Both the position numbers and the translations under genes were made by a program. From assembly GCA_023634235.1 (NCBI GenBank), contig JAMKCF010000013.1, positions 4,641,327 to 4,705,326 on the forward strand: a DNA stretch of 64,000 nt, given 5' to 3'. This document shows, piece after piece, positions 26,598 through 38,855 of the stretch. Position 1 is the first letter of the stretch. Every line of letters begins with the position of its first letter. The notes beneath the pieces were generated by a model that saw only the letters and a list, made by a program, of their open reading frames with translations, had not been told where the DNA came from and did no database searches. Origin of the DNA: Pisaster brevispinus (Eukaryota; Echinodermata; Asteroidea; Forcipulatida; Asteriidae).

Positions 26598-27620
26598 CGT
26601 AGCCTATATTTCTTGGGGTGTGGGAACATAGGGGTGTGGGAACACAAGGGTGTCACAACATCAGGTGTTTGACCATTTGCTGTACATGTAGATTGGATTG
26701 GATGACTCCAACTGAAGGGCTAATAGTATGGTTTCATATAAACAGGCCTTCATTTATGTGTTTAACCAGGAAATAAAGTTGGCATGTCATATGAGACTTA
26801 CATATTGAATATTTTACTCTTTTCAAGGAGAAAGAAGAAAAGAAAAAAAAACTCTAGAAAACCCCACAGAAAGACTATTTTTTACAACATCAAAAACCCC
26901 AAACAAACAAAACAAAAAAACCTTATAAGAATTGTTGAGACTGAGGTGGGGGGGGGGGGACCCTGGGGGAAATAATAAAGTCAGTAAACCAATTGTTGTG
27001 TAAATCGTTTTACTGCCGAGCATTTCTATCCATATTTTGGAGACCATTTAAGTCGTTTTCCGGTGAGCTTTGTTCAGGCAGCTCTTGAAAGTGAACCTCA
27101 CAAGATTTACGACTTTATTATTTTCCCCATTTGTAGAAAAAAACATGCACCTGTTTATTACACTCTCTTCATGTGAAATGAAACAAAACTTCTGGAACCC
27201 TGTAGGACTTTCTTTTTTTTTTCTTTTTTTTTCCCCACAACTATTTGGAAGCAAAACAAGATCCTGCTGCTGGAGTTTCCAAAAGGTGTATTTTTATGAC
27301 ATGAGTCACCAACTGGTTATTATCTAAGGTGTTGTAAAGCTGTCACAACTGGAGAGTAATCCGACTCCATTGACGTGGATCCAACAAAAAGAAAGAAACT
27401 GAAGTTGCGGATGTCTGCGGGGCCTGAACTCTGGCCACCCCAAGGGGGGATTATTTTGCTGGGAATATATCAGTGTGTCTGCACACACGAGGGCCAGGGA
27501 CATTACGTTAGGGTGTAACTCATTGTCTGAGATGTATTGTACTCTTAAACCATGGTATAGGATCTGCGCTTGTATTTTGCTAAACAGCCGAGGATCCTCC
27601 ATTGGCTTTATCAACCTAGG

Positions 27621-27816
27621 CTAGGTTTTATAGAGCTGTTTAAGCACAAAATGTAGCTCAGCACAACAAAACTAAGCTTACCAGAATAAGGTTACCAGCC
27701 AGAGTACACTGTAACATGTAACATTTGTGACTGGTATCTTGCTTGATTCTTCAAAGCAGAAAATTGTTACGCAATTTTATCTGCTTGATATTTTCTACTT
27801 CATAAAATTGGGTCCC
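27621..27816. mobile_element. GGGCCC-family MITE, inverted copy
   Basis: TTTTATAGAGCTGTTTAAGCAC at the left, AGGTTACCAGCCAGAGTA and GACTGGTATCTTGCTTGATT inside, and CATAAAATTGGGTCCC at the right. Same structure as the other copies. Confidence 0.55.
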
Positions 27817-28429
27817 AGTCTCTGTGTATACACTGGCTATGTACATGATGTAAACAGAATCAGTTGGTGGCAGTTCTGGCCATGCTCCTCACTGCACCAA
27901 AGCCCAAAATTAATTGTTTAATATTTTGCTGTCAAAATTGTAGTGCACAGTAGGTCTGTGAAGTTTTTGGGATTTTTCAATGAAAATTTTTCAATGAAAA
28001 ATTTCATTGGTTTCATTTCACCTTTAAGATTTTCTCTGAAAATGTGAAGTGAACATCAGAGGGAATCAAGGTACAGCCCTCGTTAGACCATAGAGAAAGG
28101 TCTGTGGTCCTTGCTCTATGGTTAGACCAAACCTCTAGATTTCAAGGCAGGGCTTGAAGTTGGAGAAAGACCACAGGGTTTATTACTAAAACATTCTAGC
28201 TGGACCAGAAAACTTGTTCTGGTGGATGAAATCATAGGCCTATAGCCTGTGCTTGTTTAGGGTTTGTTATAAGGATGTAAGTATCCTGTAAAATTATATT
28301 GTCTGAGCTGCTCCTGTTGATTTAGAAATCAAAAAAAGGTATAGGATGTTAAAAAATGTGAGTTTCCAATGTGGTGCCCATGTGAATACTGCCCTGGGCC
28401 CTCAATATGGCCAGAGATGCAGTTGTTAC

Positions 28430-28640
28430 CTGCTGTAACCTCACTAAACTTGGATGGATTCAACGTTCTTGATGAAATTACCTTGATAGTTTTTTTTTTG
28501 CTATTTTCTCAACTAGTAGACACTGTATTCAACTGAAGCTTTTTGCAAGTGACTTTTATTGTATCTTTCTTGATAACTTTGCCTGCAAATCAGCATTACT
28601 CTAAATGACTCAAACCAAATGATAAGCTTACCTGGTATTA
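28430..28640. repeat. Dispersed repeat shared with 54600-55020
   Basis: TGGATGGATTCAACGTTCTTG, AAGTGACTTTTATTGTATC and AACTTTGCCTGCAAATCAGC correspond to TAGATGGATTTGACGTTCTTG, ATGTGACTTTTATTATACC and AACTTTGCCTTTAAATAAGC in the HRM intron. Confidence 0.55.
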
Positions 28641-29057
28641 TTTACAGTCTCAAGCGTGTGACGTACGCCCAGTTTGCTCAAGTGCTAAGGTTTCTTATGA
28701 TATGTGATTAGCGCAACGGTGAAAACTGATTTGGAAATGTGAAGTGTTGTGACTTCACATTTAAACTGCACATGCAGCAATCATTGGGCAAGGACGCAGC
28801 AATTTGTAGTGATTCATTGGCTAACTTGTCTTAAGATTAGCTTTAGCGTTTTGTTCAATCATGCCCATAGGTTCATATAATACCCAAATACTTGAGTAGA
28901 CTTGCGCACCAGTCAATATCTGGCGCATCGCATGGACATTGTTTTCCACCAAGGTTAAATCAAACTTTTAAAAATCACATTGCCTTTGTTGCACAACTGA
29001 ATGTCATCTTTTTTTACTTTTTTATTTTATTAATTTATCTTTTTTCAAACCCATTTG

Positions 29058-29330
29058 TGGCGTGTCGTAGGCCGAACGGTCAAGAGCACCGGACTCAAGC
29101 TCTGGTGTTTCTGATCAGCAGAGTGTGGTTTTGAGTCCCCGGTCGTGGCACTTGTGTCCTTCATATGGGACATATAAAGCCGTAGGTCCCTGCGTGTTGC
29201 GTAATGCACGTAAAAGAACCCAGGTACACTTGTCGCTAAAGGGGTTTGCCCGGGTGTTTCTGGCAGTGGTTGCTGAATGCGCCACAGCACCTTGTAAACC
29301 CTTACAAGGCGCTAAATAAATTGGTCTCAT
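29058..29330 (+). mobile_element. tRNA-Leu-like SINE, most complete uninterrupted copy
   Basis: Head: GTAGGCCGAACGGTCAAGAG (A-box region), CACCGGACTCAAGCTCTGGTG (anticodon arm with CAA-like loop) and GTGGTTTTGAGTCCCCGGTCG (B-box region), as in a tRNA-Leu. Body: AAAGCCGTAGGTCCCTGCG, AAAAGAACCCAGGTACACTTG and GCGCCACAGCACCTTGTAAAC. Ends CGCTAAATAAATTGGTCTCAT. A second retroposon-like tail (TGCTATATAAGACTATATTA plus ATT repeats) follows at about 29340-29450. Confidence 0.75.
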
Positions 29331-32300
29331 AATTCACAAAATTCAAACACCTGTCTGTAAATGTTTCTGTTGGTTTAAGCACATTGAGTATACCTTTTGG
29401 TAGATAGTGTGCTATATAAGACTATATTATTAGTATTATTGTTATCAGGCCAATCTTAGCACTTGGTGTGAAGTGGGTTGCAGAGTTTTCACATGGTATG
29501 CGCATAAGGAGGTGGTGGACTAATCCTAAAACAAAACATGACCACAGTGACATACCACAGAGGACATTAAGTAATACCAGGGGTGTGATTCACTAATAGG
29601 TGCACCACCATTGGGAAGGAGGCCGACGGTGTTTCCCTCCATGGTGAACCTTTGTACTTTCGCATTGAATCTGCTCTCCAAACATTTCATTCATTCAAGA
29701 AAAAATGATTCACTCAAATGTAAAGTCAATAAAATGCCAACGAACTGTGGAGGTTTTTTTTTTTATTTGTAGAGGGCACAATCCTAACCCCCCCCCCCCT
29801 TGCAGGTTACCATGCAAACACCCTGTGTAATCTAAGTTCATGCCCTGCTGTCGATGACTCATTCTTTTGGAATTTGATTTTTGTACTCACAGTCAGATTA
29901 AGCTCCCTTGTTGTAAATAATAAAGAGAATTTATGATATTGGGAAAGTTGCTTTTTGGCACTTTGATTTCGGGCAGCATGCGTGTGAGTGTGTGTGTGCG
30001 TACCAGATGTTGGGTCTTCAAGCCTAGTGTGTGGTTGTGTTATTTTAGGTCTTTTGAGATTATTATTTTATTGTGGGGGCAATTGTTGACGTTGCATTGA
30101 TAGTGGTGGGAAAAAAATAACATGATGGAGTTGTTCAAGGTGAAATGTGTTTCGGATCGTTTTTGAAATCTTGTCAGGATCCGTCAGCTGTGGAAGTGGT
30201 ATGTGTATTAATTTCCAATATGTAAAATGTTTAGAATATTTATTGTCAAATTTGCTGGAGGAGAATGTTTGTGTATGAAATACTGAACATACTTATGTTA
30301 TAAATAAAGATTTTATTGCCGAAGACTTGCAGCATTATGTATTTTGATGTGCTGTAACTTGTCTACATTTCAGGAACTTTTATGCGTTCAACATTCCTTG
30401 CGGGCTGAACTATTTCACTTAGAATTTTGGTATTTAATCTTAACTCCTTGAGTGAATTAATGGGTTGAGGATTTTTGTTTGTTTGTTTGTTTACATGATC
30501 TTCACGACAAGGGAACTCGATTTCCATATTTTTATCCATTCTGAAAGTTTTCAGGCTCTGTACTTGCAGCTCAACTGCTATTCGGTGTCTCCCAAAATGT
30601 TGCAATCATCACCCGTTTTTAACGGCATCATAAAACAGTTACAAAACAACACTCCAGGATTTAAATATATCCCTGTCAATGATTGACACAAAAAAATATG
30701 AATGAAGGAGCAGACTCTGGGTCTGGCCTTGGAAGCATTCCTGGTGGCTGTAAATCACTTCTCTCTGACCTTCTTTCCTGTTCCTAATGTACATTACACA
30801 GTACAGAACCAGCGTCTTGTTGTTTGCTATAAAGTTATTTTGTTGCTATTCCGCAGCTGACCAGAGAGTAAGAACATGGATGATTCTCTTAATAACTGTA
30901 TATGAACAGTCTTCAGTGTTAGGGTTCAAGATATGGCTGTGTTCAATTTAATTTTATGCAGAATCAGCTGCAATTTACTTTGGCCTACTTCATGGGTTAA
31001 TAGGGAAATATTGCCAGTTGTGTGCACAAACTTTGGTGTAAAAAATTTGAGCTCTGTAGTCTCCGGCCAACGGGCCTGTGTTTGTTTTTAGCCCAGCGTA
31101 CCTGCAGTATACAGAGTTGAAATTTTAAAAAAATCTACAAAACTGTTAAAGATTTTTTTTTTTTTAATGAATAAACGTCATTTCTGTTATCAATGTAATG
31201 GTCACTGTCATTTCAGGTGATTTTTCCCTGCACACGAAATTCATCAATTTGAAACCATTCACTGTATACAATCTTACAACCCCTTCTCCTAAGTGCTGGA
31301 AATGTAAAAATTGTAAGATCGATCAAAAATATTGAAGATAATTTTTTTTACACAACTGAAAGTTTTTATGAAGAAAGTGAGAACAAATCTGGTGACATGT
31401 AAAATGTCTTACTTTTCCCCTTCATGTAATCATATATAATTTAAGAGCATTCATTGTGTAATATATTTCAATCCGGTCTTCTACTTTGTTCTAGAACCAT
31501 TCATTTTTTCTCTTTCTTAAGAGTACTGTCTGTGTGCTTGGGTTCCTAAGAAGTCCAATAATTACGGACAACCAGGAAGGAATGGTCCACATCAGGATCC
31601 TGCATTTTGTCAGTTTGATGGTCAATAATTCCAGACGTGTACTTGAGTTTCATTGATCCACGCAAACGCTTGTCTACAGTTTCATCGTTCCCCCCCCCCC
31701 ACATGCTAAGGGATTTTCATTATAGAGCTCTTGTCCCTTCCAGATGAGAATCATTCGAGCTCCCATGTCAGCTTCTGCTTGAGATTGTTTCTTGGACGCC
31801 CAGCGAGGGGGAACGGGGGATATTGGAATTCATGTGGACTGTGGAGTCCTTGTGAAAACTTGATCGGTGACTATTGTCGGGATGATACTAAACATTGTCA
31901 GGATGGTATGCTGTAAATCTAGGATTATGTCAGGATGAAATTTAACTTTTGCAGTAATCGGCTGTACATTGCAGTTTAACTTCTGAATTGCAATGGTGTG
32001 AATATAATACTGAGCGAGTTTTTAGTTTGAAAATGAAACATTGTTGAGGTAACCTCCATCAACAGCATGCATCATCGGAGTCCAGCATTCTCCTGAAGAT
32101 GTTCAGAACATACTGATCGAACTGTCGAGTTACCGTATCTTTTCAGAAACACCACAACTCATGGTGTTATCACGAACCTTACTAGACTAATGAGTTTAGT
32201 TTTTAAAATAATTATAGCTTAAATACTTTGTGCAAAATGTTGTTAATGGCCTTATGTTTCGACCCTAGCAGAGTCTTTTTTTTGGGTTCTTGATGAAGCA

Positions 32301-33040
32301 GTTTGCAACAGCTAATTTTATTTTCTTGAATGCTTTAACATTAACAATGGTCCAATTACAGAACTGTCTATTATTTTCTTATATTTCTCTGTAATATTCT
32401 CTGTCTCGTACAATTTGTTAAAACATCTTTATTAATGAATGTTTTTAATTGCTGGGCACATTTGGAAAAACAGCGTTTCTTTGAAGGTTTCCCCAGGATA
32501 AAAAAAGAAATAAATAAACAAACTGCAAATAGTTTTACTACAGCACTGCACAGTACATTAACTGTTGAGCACTCAGCATTTGCATATTGCTGACCTGGAA
32601 AGGTGTGAATGGCTTGATGGGCCACTATTGGGTCATATGAGAGCCAACAGTCATAATCCATTTGACCTGACCACAAACAATAACTGAATACAGTTATATT
32701 GTGTGGTTGGATAGTGCATAATGGCTTCATAAAGGCACCAGGCTGAATTGTGTGGTTTTCTCTGTAAATTGTCTGGTTTTGTTTAGCGGCTTATTGTGAA
32801 GTGTTGGGTCATTTATATTCCACTGAGTGCATATGATAGAAAGTTGGACTAGTTGTGGCTGCATGGTCAGACCATGGAGGAAGAAATTACTTAACTTAAG
32901 CCGTTGAAGAATTGTGGTCAGAAAGTTTGCAGTTGAACTTTGGTGTCAGTTAGAGTCGGTAGCCAGAGTCATTCATCCTGCAAAATGTATACACATTTTG
33001 TGGCTTGACTCTTGCTTTTTGAGTTCATCTCTCAAGTTCA

Positions 33041-33236
33041 GGGCCCAGTTTCATAGAGCTGCTTGACAAGTTACCGCTTAGCAATTTGTGATTAGTGAAA
33101 ATGAGCAGGAAACCAGCCACATGGAGGTACTTGAGAAATCATGGTGCTTTGGCTGGTAACCTTATTCTGGTAAGCATAAGTGTGTTGTGCTTAGTTATTT
33201 TTTGTACTGCTCAAGCAGCTCTATGGAAGTGGGCTC
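33041..33236. mobile_element. GGGCCC-ended palindromic MITE
   Basis: Left end GGGCCCAGTTTCATAGAGCT, right end AGCAGCTCTATGGAAGTGGGC; interior GAGCAGGAAACCAGCCAC and TGGCTGGTAACCTTATTCTG. Lies upstream of the start-codon exon. Confidence 0.6.
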
Positions 33237-33568
33237 TGATCAGCCACATCATCAAATATCTGTGTTTTTTTTTCTTACTTTTGGTTTTGATTGTTCAGTG
33301 ATCAATTTTCATTAAAAACAGAATCAACAAATAGATGGCACAAGATAGCAAAACAATAAAGTTAAAACATTCCTTGGTTGTCTTGGTTATGATCTTCCAA
33401 ATATTTTTTTCCAAACCCTTTTTTTTTTCACATTTGAATATTCCAGGAAACCCTGATAAACTTTTTTCCATCACTGCCACTCCATATAGTTTAAAAAGAT
33501 CCACAGCTATTGGTGCACCCCACCCCTCCTCTTACTGTCCCTACTACCCTCCCCTCACCTCTCCTCAG

Positions 33569-34071
33569 ACAGTAATCTCTGAATGATGTTCCAAACAGTT
33601 GGATGACCTGAACTAATATGAGTTCAACCTGTACGCATCCCCAAGGGACCAGCAGAAAGAGACTGGCATATTCAGTGACAATGACGAGTCACTTTCCTCC
33701 AGTCCCATCTCCAGAGTTTAATAACCGTCCCATTCATCTATACTCGCTACACTTTTTATCTCCCGTAGACACACTGTGTAACCACAACCGGACTGACTGT
33801 ACGACCCCAACCGGGGGTCTATATTTGTAGCCGAGCATGCTGTTGGATTAGTCCTGTGACCCGGTTTCAGCATCTCAATCAACGGCAGCGTTGTTGGACT
33901 GGAAACACCAAACTCGTGGTCCCATCACTGCTGATGTCCGTCAATTGATTGAAGCAACGGAAAGTAAGACTGCTGACCCGCAGCTGGCAGGACTCTGGTT
34001 CTGCTTTTCAGGGACTACTTTTTTTGAAGGTGATATCAGAGTGAGGTTGGAAGGGATTATTATATTGCAAG
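33569..34071 (+). other. Probable 5' untranslated sequence of the ADGRL start exon
   Basis: A very pyrimidine-rich run (about 33524-33566) ends in CTCCTCAG, a strong acceptor that could begin the start-codon exon. A second possible acceptor, CTGCTTTTCAG, lies at 34011. Either would mean at least one more untranslated exon upstream. Short upstream open frames are present (33618-33830, 33891-34103); the latter overlaps the first ATG in another frame. A transcription start inside this stretch is an equal alternative. Confidence 0.4.
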
Positions 34072-34162
34072 ATGGCCGCCTGGCCGAAGAGGGGAAGGAT
34101 TGATACGATGAGAGAGGTATGCTGGCTCTTGCTGGTACTCTGCATGGTGCAGAAACAAGTTG
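34072..34162 (+). CDS. ADGRL: ADGRL coding exon 1: start codon and signal peptide
   Basis: Encodes 30 residues plus one base and ends at a GTAAGT donor (phase 1), which joins in frame to the lectin exon to complete a Gly codon. Two in-frame ATGs are present. The first (34072) has a strong context, A at -3 and G at +4. The second (34108) also has A at -3. From the second ATG the peptide is a textbook signal sequence: MREV, then a hydrophobic core CWLLLVLCMV (residues 17-26), then QKQVGG. From the first ATG there is a 12-residue basic N-terminal extension. The exon was too short and too spliced to appear as a long reading frame; it was found by looking upstream of the lectin exon for a phase-matched secretory leader. 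Which ATG is used is not decidable here. Confidence 0.8.
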
Positions 34163-35731
34163 GTAAGTTTTCTTTTTGCATTGTAAAAAAACAAACTTCT
34201 ATACACTGATACTACAGACTACCACAAAGTTCTGTACCATCTAGGCTAGCATTAGGTGTGCATGGGTTTCTTCTGTTTGTACGGCTGGTATTATCGGGAA
34301 ACCCCATGGCATGTAGACTGTGGACTTCGCCACCACAGTCTCCTGTGGAATTTTGTGGCATGGGAAAGTTGGGTACAAGAGTACACCCGATAGTAATACT
34401 GTTTTTAATTGGGTTAGGGGGTCTATTGATAGGCACATACAGTGTCTCAGGAAACATTGTAAAAAAAAATTGGGGGGGGGAAGGGGGTACAGAAAATAAC
34501 ACAACATCATCAATCCCCACTTACTTAGGTAATGTGAGGTGGCACTGAGTAGCTAGTTGGACCTTGACTTTTGATTAGGTGCATTTTTTTTGCCAATCTG
34601 GCTTTTAAAAGTGTTGCCGAAGAAACTTATACCTGGATGAAAGTCTTTTTTAGGCCTTTGATTGTCAGCCAGAATTTATCTCCCCGTGTCTTTAAAATTT
34701 CTGGAAAAGAAATGAACTGGGGGCTTAAGGCAAAGAAAGGCATTCAGGGTTCTCCCCAGGAATTTTCAAAACTGGGGATGGGGGGGGGGGCATTATCCCT
34801 AACCATGCTAAATGCAACAATATGCACCAAATGGTAATAGTTGTTGTGATCTGTTGCATTTGGCAGTCAACTCAGATGTCATTTTTTGACTGAATTTGTT
34901 GCATTCAGCAGTGAAGTAACTTCATATAGGTTTGGGTGCTTCTATTGTATCTGAACAACTTCTAATGGGTATTTCAAAATATTTTTTATGGGAAAAGTAT
35001 TGAGAAGTATGATGTAATATTAGGTAAGAATCATAATTCAAATCATATTCGAAAGACTGTATAATAACAGTTAAACATTACACTTATGTGCATACTGTTG
35101 CATTTAGCAGGGCAAACACCCTTGCTCAGTCCTTTCCCAAACAGCTTGCCTGCACAATGCAACAAAATCCCTTGTTGCATTTTGTTGCATATGTCACGGT
35201 TCTCATTTCAACTGTGTTGCATTCTGTTGTATTTGGCAGGCTTTGTGGAGAGACCCTTATGGGGGTTAGGGTTAAGGACCCAAATTTTGCAAGTTTGGCC
35301 AAAACCAATGAATGGAGACAAAAAGGTCCTCAGAGTGTTTTTCACTCGATGTTTTGAAAGCTCTTCTGTGCTGTCTGGTGCATTTAAAAAGATTTTAAAA
35401 TTTGTGATTTTTTGTGAATGTGATGTCAATCTTGATCTTTTTGCATAAAAAATTGGAGCGTATCGACCCGTAATTCACACACATCAGCTCGACACACATC
35501 AGCTCGACACACTTGCTTGTGCGTGGGGAGAAACTTGACGTAACTGTTTTACTACCAATTCTCCAGTTTTACCTTTAATGGTGTTGTTGAAAGTCTGGAA
35601 ATCTTCTGTACTGTTCCACTCTGGAAGTTCAATGGGGGTTTGTCTCCACTCTCAACAGCAGACTGCAATCTGTATTTCTGGATTTGTTCTTCACGTGTCA
35701 TACTGAACTGTCTGTTGTGTGTTCAATATAG
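34163..35731 (+). other. ADGRL intron 1 (signal peptide to lectin)
   Basis: GTAAGT to ATATAG. Contains the CCCTAACC-ended element copy 2 and G-rich runs (34472, 34780). No further exon seen. Confidence 0.75.
34797..35271. mobile_element. Element with CCCTAACC ends, copy 2
   Basis: 475 bp, a near match of copy 1 over its whole length (a few substitutions and short indels), including GTTGCATTTGGCAGTCAACTC and AGTATTGAGAAGTATGATG. Ends GGGGGTTAGGG. Lies in intron 1 of the ADGRL gene. No exact target duplication is visible. Confidence 0.75.
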
Positions 35732-35957
35732 GTGGTGTACCAACAAACAAGAGACTGAAACGTCAACTTCAAAACAGTCCCATGCTGTATAGCAGTGTGT
35801 GCGAGGGCAAAACTATGGACCTCCGCTGCCAGCAGGGCAAGCAGATTCTGATCGAGCATGCCAACTTTGGTCGAACGGACGTGGACACGTGCCCACGGCC
35901 CAACTCAAAAAACACCAACTGCCGTGAGCCCCTGTCAGTTCATATCGTGTCTCAAAG
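35732..35957 (+). CDS. ADGRL: ADGRL coding exon 2: propeptide and first half of SUEL lectin domain
   Basis: Starts after acceptor TTCAATATAG and ends at CAAAG|GTATGG; 226 nt = 2 + 74 codons + 2. Residues 32-105. A short basic stretch (NKRLKR, residues 36-41) precedes the lectin and contains R-L-K-R, a furin-type consensus. The lectin starts near residue 53 with VCEGKTMDLRC, then the family motif ANFGR (canonical ANYGR, residues 74-78) and four cysteines (54, 63, 84, 94). The exon ends with IVSQ, just before the CN(N) motif that starts the second lectin half. SUEL domains bind rhamnose/galactose in soluble lectins; in latrophilins this domain contacts adhesion partners such as teneurins. The exon is phase 2 at its end, matching both alternative second-half exons. 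Confidence 0.92.
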
Positions 35958-37418
35958 GTATGGTCAAAGCATTTTTTCCCCAACCCTTTAGATGTCATCC
36001 AAAACATACGATCATCAAATAAGTCTTTTTGTTTTCTCTTTGTTTTGATATTTGGCTGTTTTTACATAATGGTGTTATTTAACCCCCCCAAGTTGACTAC
36101 AGACTGCTTCTCGTGGGCAATGTTCAAAACAAAGTTTCGGTTGGTAGGTTGGCTACTTTGTTTATATTTATAACCAACCCCCAACACACCCCCCCCCCTG
36201 AAAAAAGGAGGACCCCAAAACAACCTAAGAAAGCAAACAGAAGCCCATTTGTAAGAAATTAATTTTTATAAACACTTTTTTCTGTCTGCTTTTCTATTGC
36301 AAGAGCTGACTTTTTTTGTACGGTCAGATTTGCTGGCTGCATAATGACGGCCCCCCCCCCAACTTAGCCAGCAATTATTACACATAGAGGGAAAAAATAA
36401 ACAAGAATTGTGGTGATTGCTGTATGTATAAAGAAACCAAACGAAATGGAAAGAAAATCAAGTTATATTGAAAATAAAATTGACTCAAACGTTTGCGAAC
36501 CTTGATTCACTTTCAATGAACTTAACCTGGCCCATTTCATGGTGCTGCTTACCGGGGAATTCTGTACGGCCCGTAGAATCATGTGCTTTACTTGGCGAAG
36601 AACACATGTAAGTGCAGAAGTCCACGGTAAATAACGCCCTGAAATTGGACCCTGGTCTCGAGTTACATCGAAACCCTAGAGTACAGGTTCAGTTCCCCAT
36701 AGCCTTTGTATTCATGTAAACAGTGCTCTCATGAAACAATTAAACTTTCAGTCACCCCTTTTCCAAACTTAAAGGTGTGTAACAACATTGGCAAGATTGA
36801 AATTTATAAATGTTCATAGATTTCCACATAACTTCATGGCCGGTAGGCCTATAAAGATGCTCATGGTGGAAGACTTCCTTTTGAAATATTATTTCCTTGA
36901 AAACGCTAAAGTTTTTTTGAGAAATTAGTGATTAGTTTTGATCTCATCAAGACCAAAACCCGACGTTTGAAAACGGTGAAAACATATACAGGTTTTTTTG
37001 TTTTCAGTATTTTCTCTTTGAATCCAATTTCACAGGTTTGTTATTTCATGTAAGTATCGGTCGCGTAGAAGTGGAGGTACTGGTCTTTTACCACTTACCA
37101 ATGTTGTACACATGCTTTAAGTGAATTACATAAAACAATGATTGACTGCCAAAATAGATTTCTCAGGGGGAGGGGAGGGGGGGGGGAAATGTACATGTTG
37201 TAGGTAAACAAGAACAAAAAAACAACAACGATGACTTCGTCTTGTTTTCATTACCATTTCACTGATAAATCTCACTCCACAACATTAACTGTGTTATCCT
37301 GTTGGTAAGTTATTGCGTCACACGCGCATATCTGGTGCATGCCCAAAGTTTTCGCTACCTCCAGTTCCAAAGATGGCATGCATTTGTGTAATTTTACCCC
37401 CCCCCCCAAAAAAAAAAA

Positions 37419-37449
<31 letters not shown>

Positions 37450-37713
37450 AATAAAAAAATAATAATAATGATAAATAAATGAATAAAATTCAAAAATTCA
37501 AAATTTTCAAAAAAAAAATCACAAAAATTATCGTTCAAAGAGATTTCTTCTGACAGAAACTTAAAATTCTGAGAAGACTTTGAGTCTTTAAAGAACAAAA
37601 ATTAAAAACCAAGTTCAATTTTTCAAAGTTTTTCTTGCATACTATGTAAGTAATCAAAGAAAAAACGAGCTCAGTGCAACTCCTTTTGGATACTGGTAAT
37701 CAGAGGAGCTAAT

Positions 37714-37884
37714 GCAGGCCTGGACTTACACGGAGGCCACAGAGGCTGTAGCCTCCATTGCCCCTGGTCTTGGCCTTGGTGCACCTTTCATAAGTTTCCC
37801 CATAGACTTTACAATTTTCCAATGGAAGTGCCCTTTGCAAAATGAAAATGGCCTTGCCCTCTCCAAGATGAAATTTCAGGCCTC
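37714..37884. mobile_element. Family-C repeat (AGGCCTGG ends)
   Basis: Starts GCAGGCCTGGACTTACA and ends GATGAAATTTCAGGCCTC; shares GAAAATGGCCTTGCCCTCTC with the copy at 25886. It is longer by a TTTCCCCATAGACTTTAC segment. Confidence 0.6.
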
Positions 37885-37965
37885 AGAGTTTATGTGAGGT
37901 GGGCGTGGCTTACAGTTAGAATTACGCCGTACTTACAAACAGGATATATACTACACTTCTCATCT

Positions 37966-38160
37966 GGGCCCAATTTCATAGAGCTGCTGAAAAGCAGCAA
38001 ATATTGCTAAACGATTGTCTGCTAAGCAGAAATGAGCTCGATACCAGTCACAAATTGTACATGTGACATGTTAGTTTGGCTGGTAACCTTATTCCCGTAA
38101 GCACAGTTTTATTGTGCTTAGCTACTGTTTGTGCTTAAGCAGCTCTATGAAATTGGGCCC
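37966..38160. mobile_element. GGGCCC-ended palindromic MITE, best-preserved copy
   Basis: 195 bp with near-perfect inverted ends: GGGCCCAATTTCATAGAGCT on the left and its complement on the right. The interior is partly palindromic (CTAAGCAGAAATGAGC, GGCTGGTAACCTTATTC). It lies in the intron between lectin exon 2 and exon A. Confidence 0.68.
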
Positions 38161-38621
38161 TGTTTGTTTCATGTCTGTTATGCACTTGCACTTGTTTTTT
38201 TTTCTTCTTCTGAATTGATCGTCTTTGAATCGAATGATTGATGAGGAACTTTGTCTTCCAAAACATCTTATCTTTGGCGCGTTTTTTAATGAATATGTTA
38301 AAATTGATTCAGTGACATGGCTGGGGCTGTGGAACAAATGAGCAGATCTCTTGGTGATTTACACGTTTGTGCATGCCGTGTGTCAATCCTAATTTGCATG
38401 GATTTCAGACAATTTCGGGGGTTTTTTTTAAACAAAATTTATGAGTTAAAATTTTGAAACTTGACATGGATAGGAAGACAATCTGGAAACTAAAGGCTTG
38501 TGGTAACACATTTATCAATGAGCGCTTGATAAGATATATGGATTGAAAAATACCACACCGCAAATTATGCATGCAAAGGAGGTGATCGTGAAACACCTTC
38601 AACTTGAGCCCATTTCACCGA

Positions 38622-38855
38622 TTCCCAATTTCATGGCTCTGCTTAGGGATCGAAGCAGGGAATTCCGCGCTTACTTCAAGTGTATTTCACAGGTTAGCTG
38701 GGGATTTTTGTTTTTGTGCGCGTGCATACTCCTCACTACTAGGCATTCTTTGCTTTTATACAGCTAGCGCAGAATTTCCGTGCTTGCGCAGTAAGCGGAG
38801 AATGGTGATCGCAAGCGCAGACTTCGATGGTAGGCAGAGCCATGAAATTGGGCCA
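38622..38855. mobile_element. Second palindromic MITE family (CCCAATTTCATGGCTCTG ends)
   Basis: Left CCCAATTTCATGGCTCTGCTTA, right GCAGAGCCATGAAATTGGGCC, with AGAATGGTGATCGCAAGCGCAGA inside the right half. A solo right-end fragment with the same AGAATGGTGATCGCAAGCACAGA block lies at about 57665-57725, just after a GAIN exon. Confidence 0.55.

Larger units (their letters stand above)
5361..33568. other. Long noncoding stretch upstream of the coding exons
   Basis: 28 kb with no supportable protein-coding exon. It holds the SINE, MITE, LINE and tandem repeats listed separately; the rest is AT-rich unique sequence. Part may be the first intron of the ADGRL gene if the exon near 5 kb is real. A locally GC-richer block (about 22690-22860) has no open frame of note. 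Confidence 0.5.

Noticed and set aside
31743..31916. Short frame after a CCCTTCCAG acceptor-like site, considered as a coding exon
   Set aside because: The first reading frame stops after 13 codons; the longer frame has no phase partner or domain.
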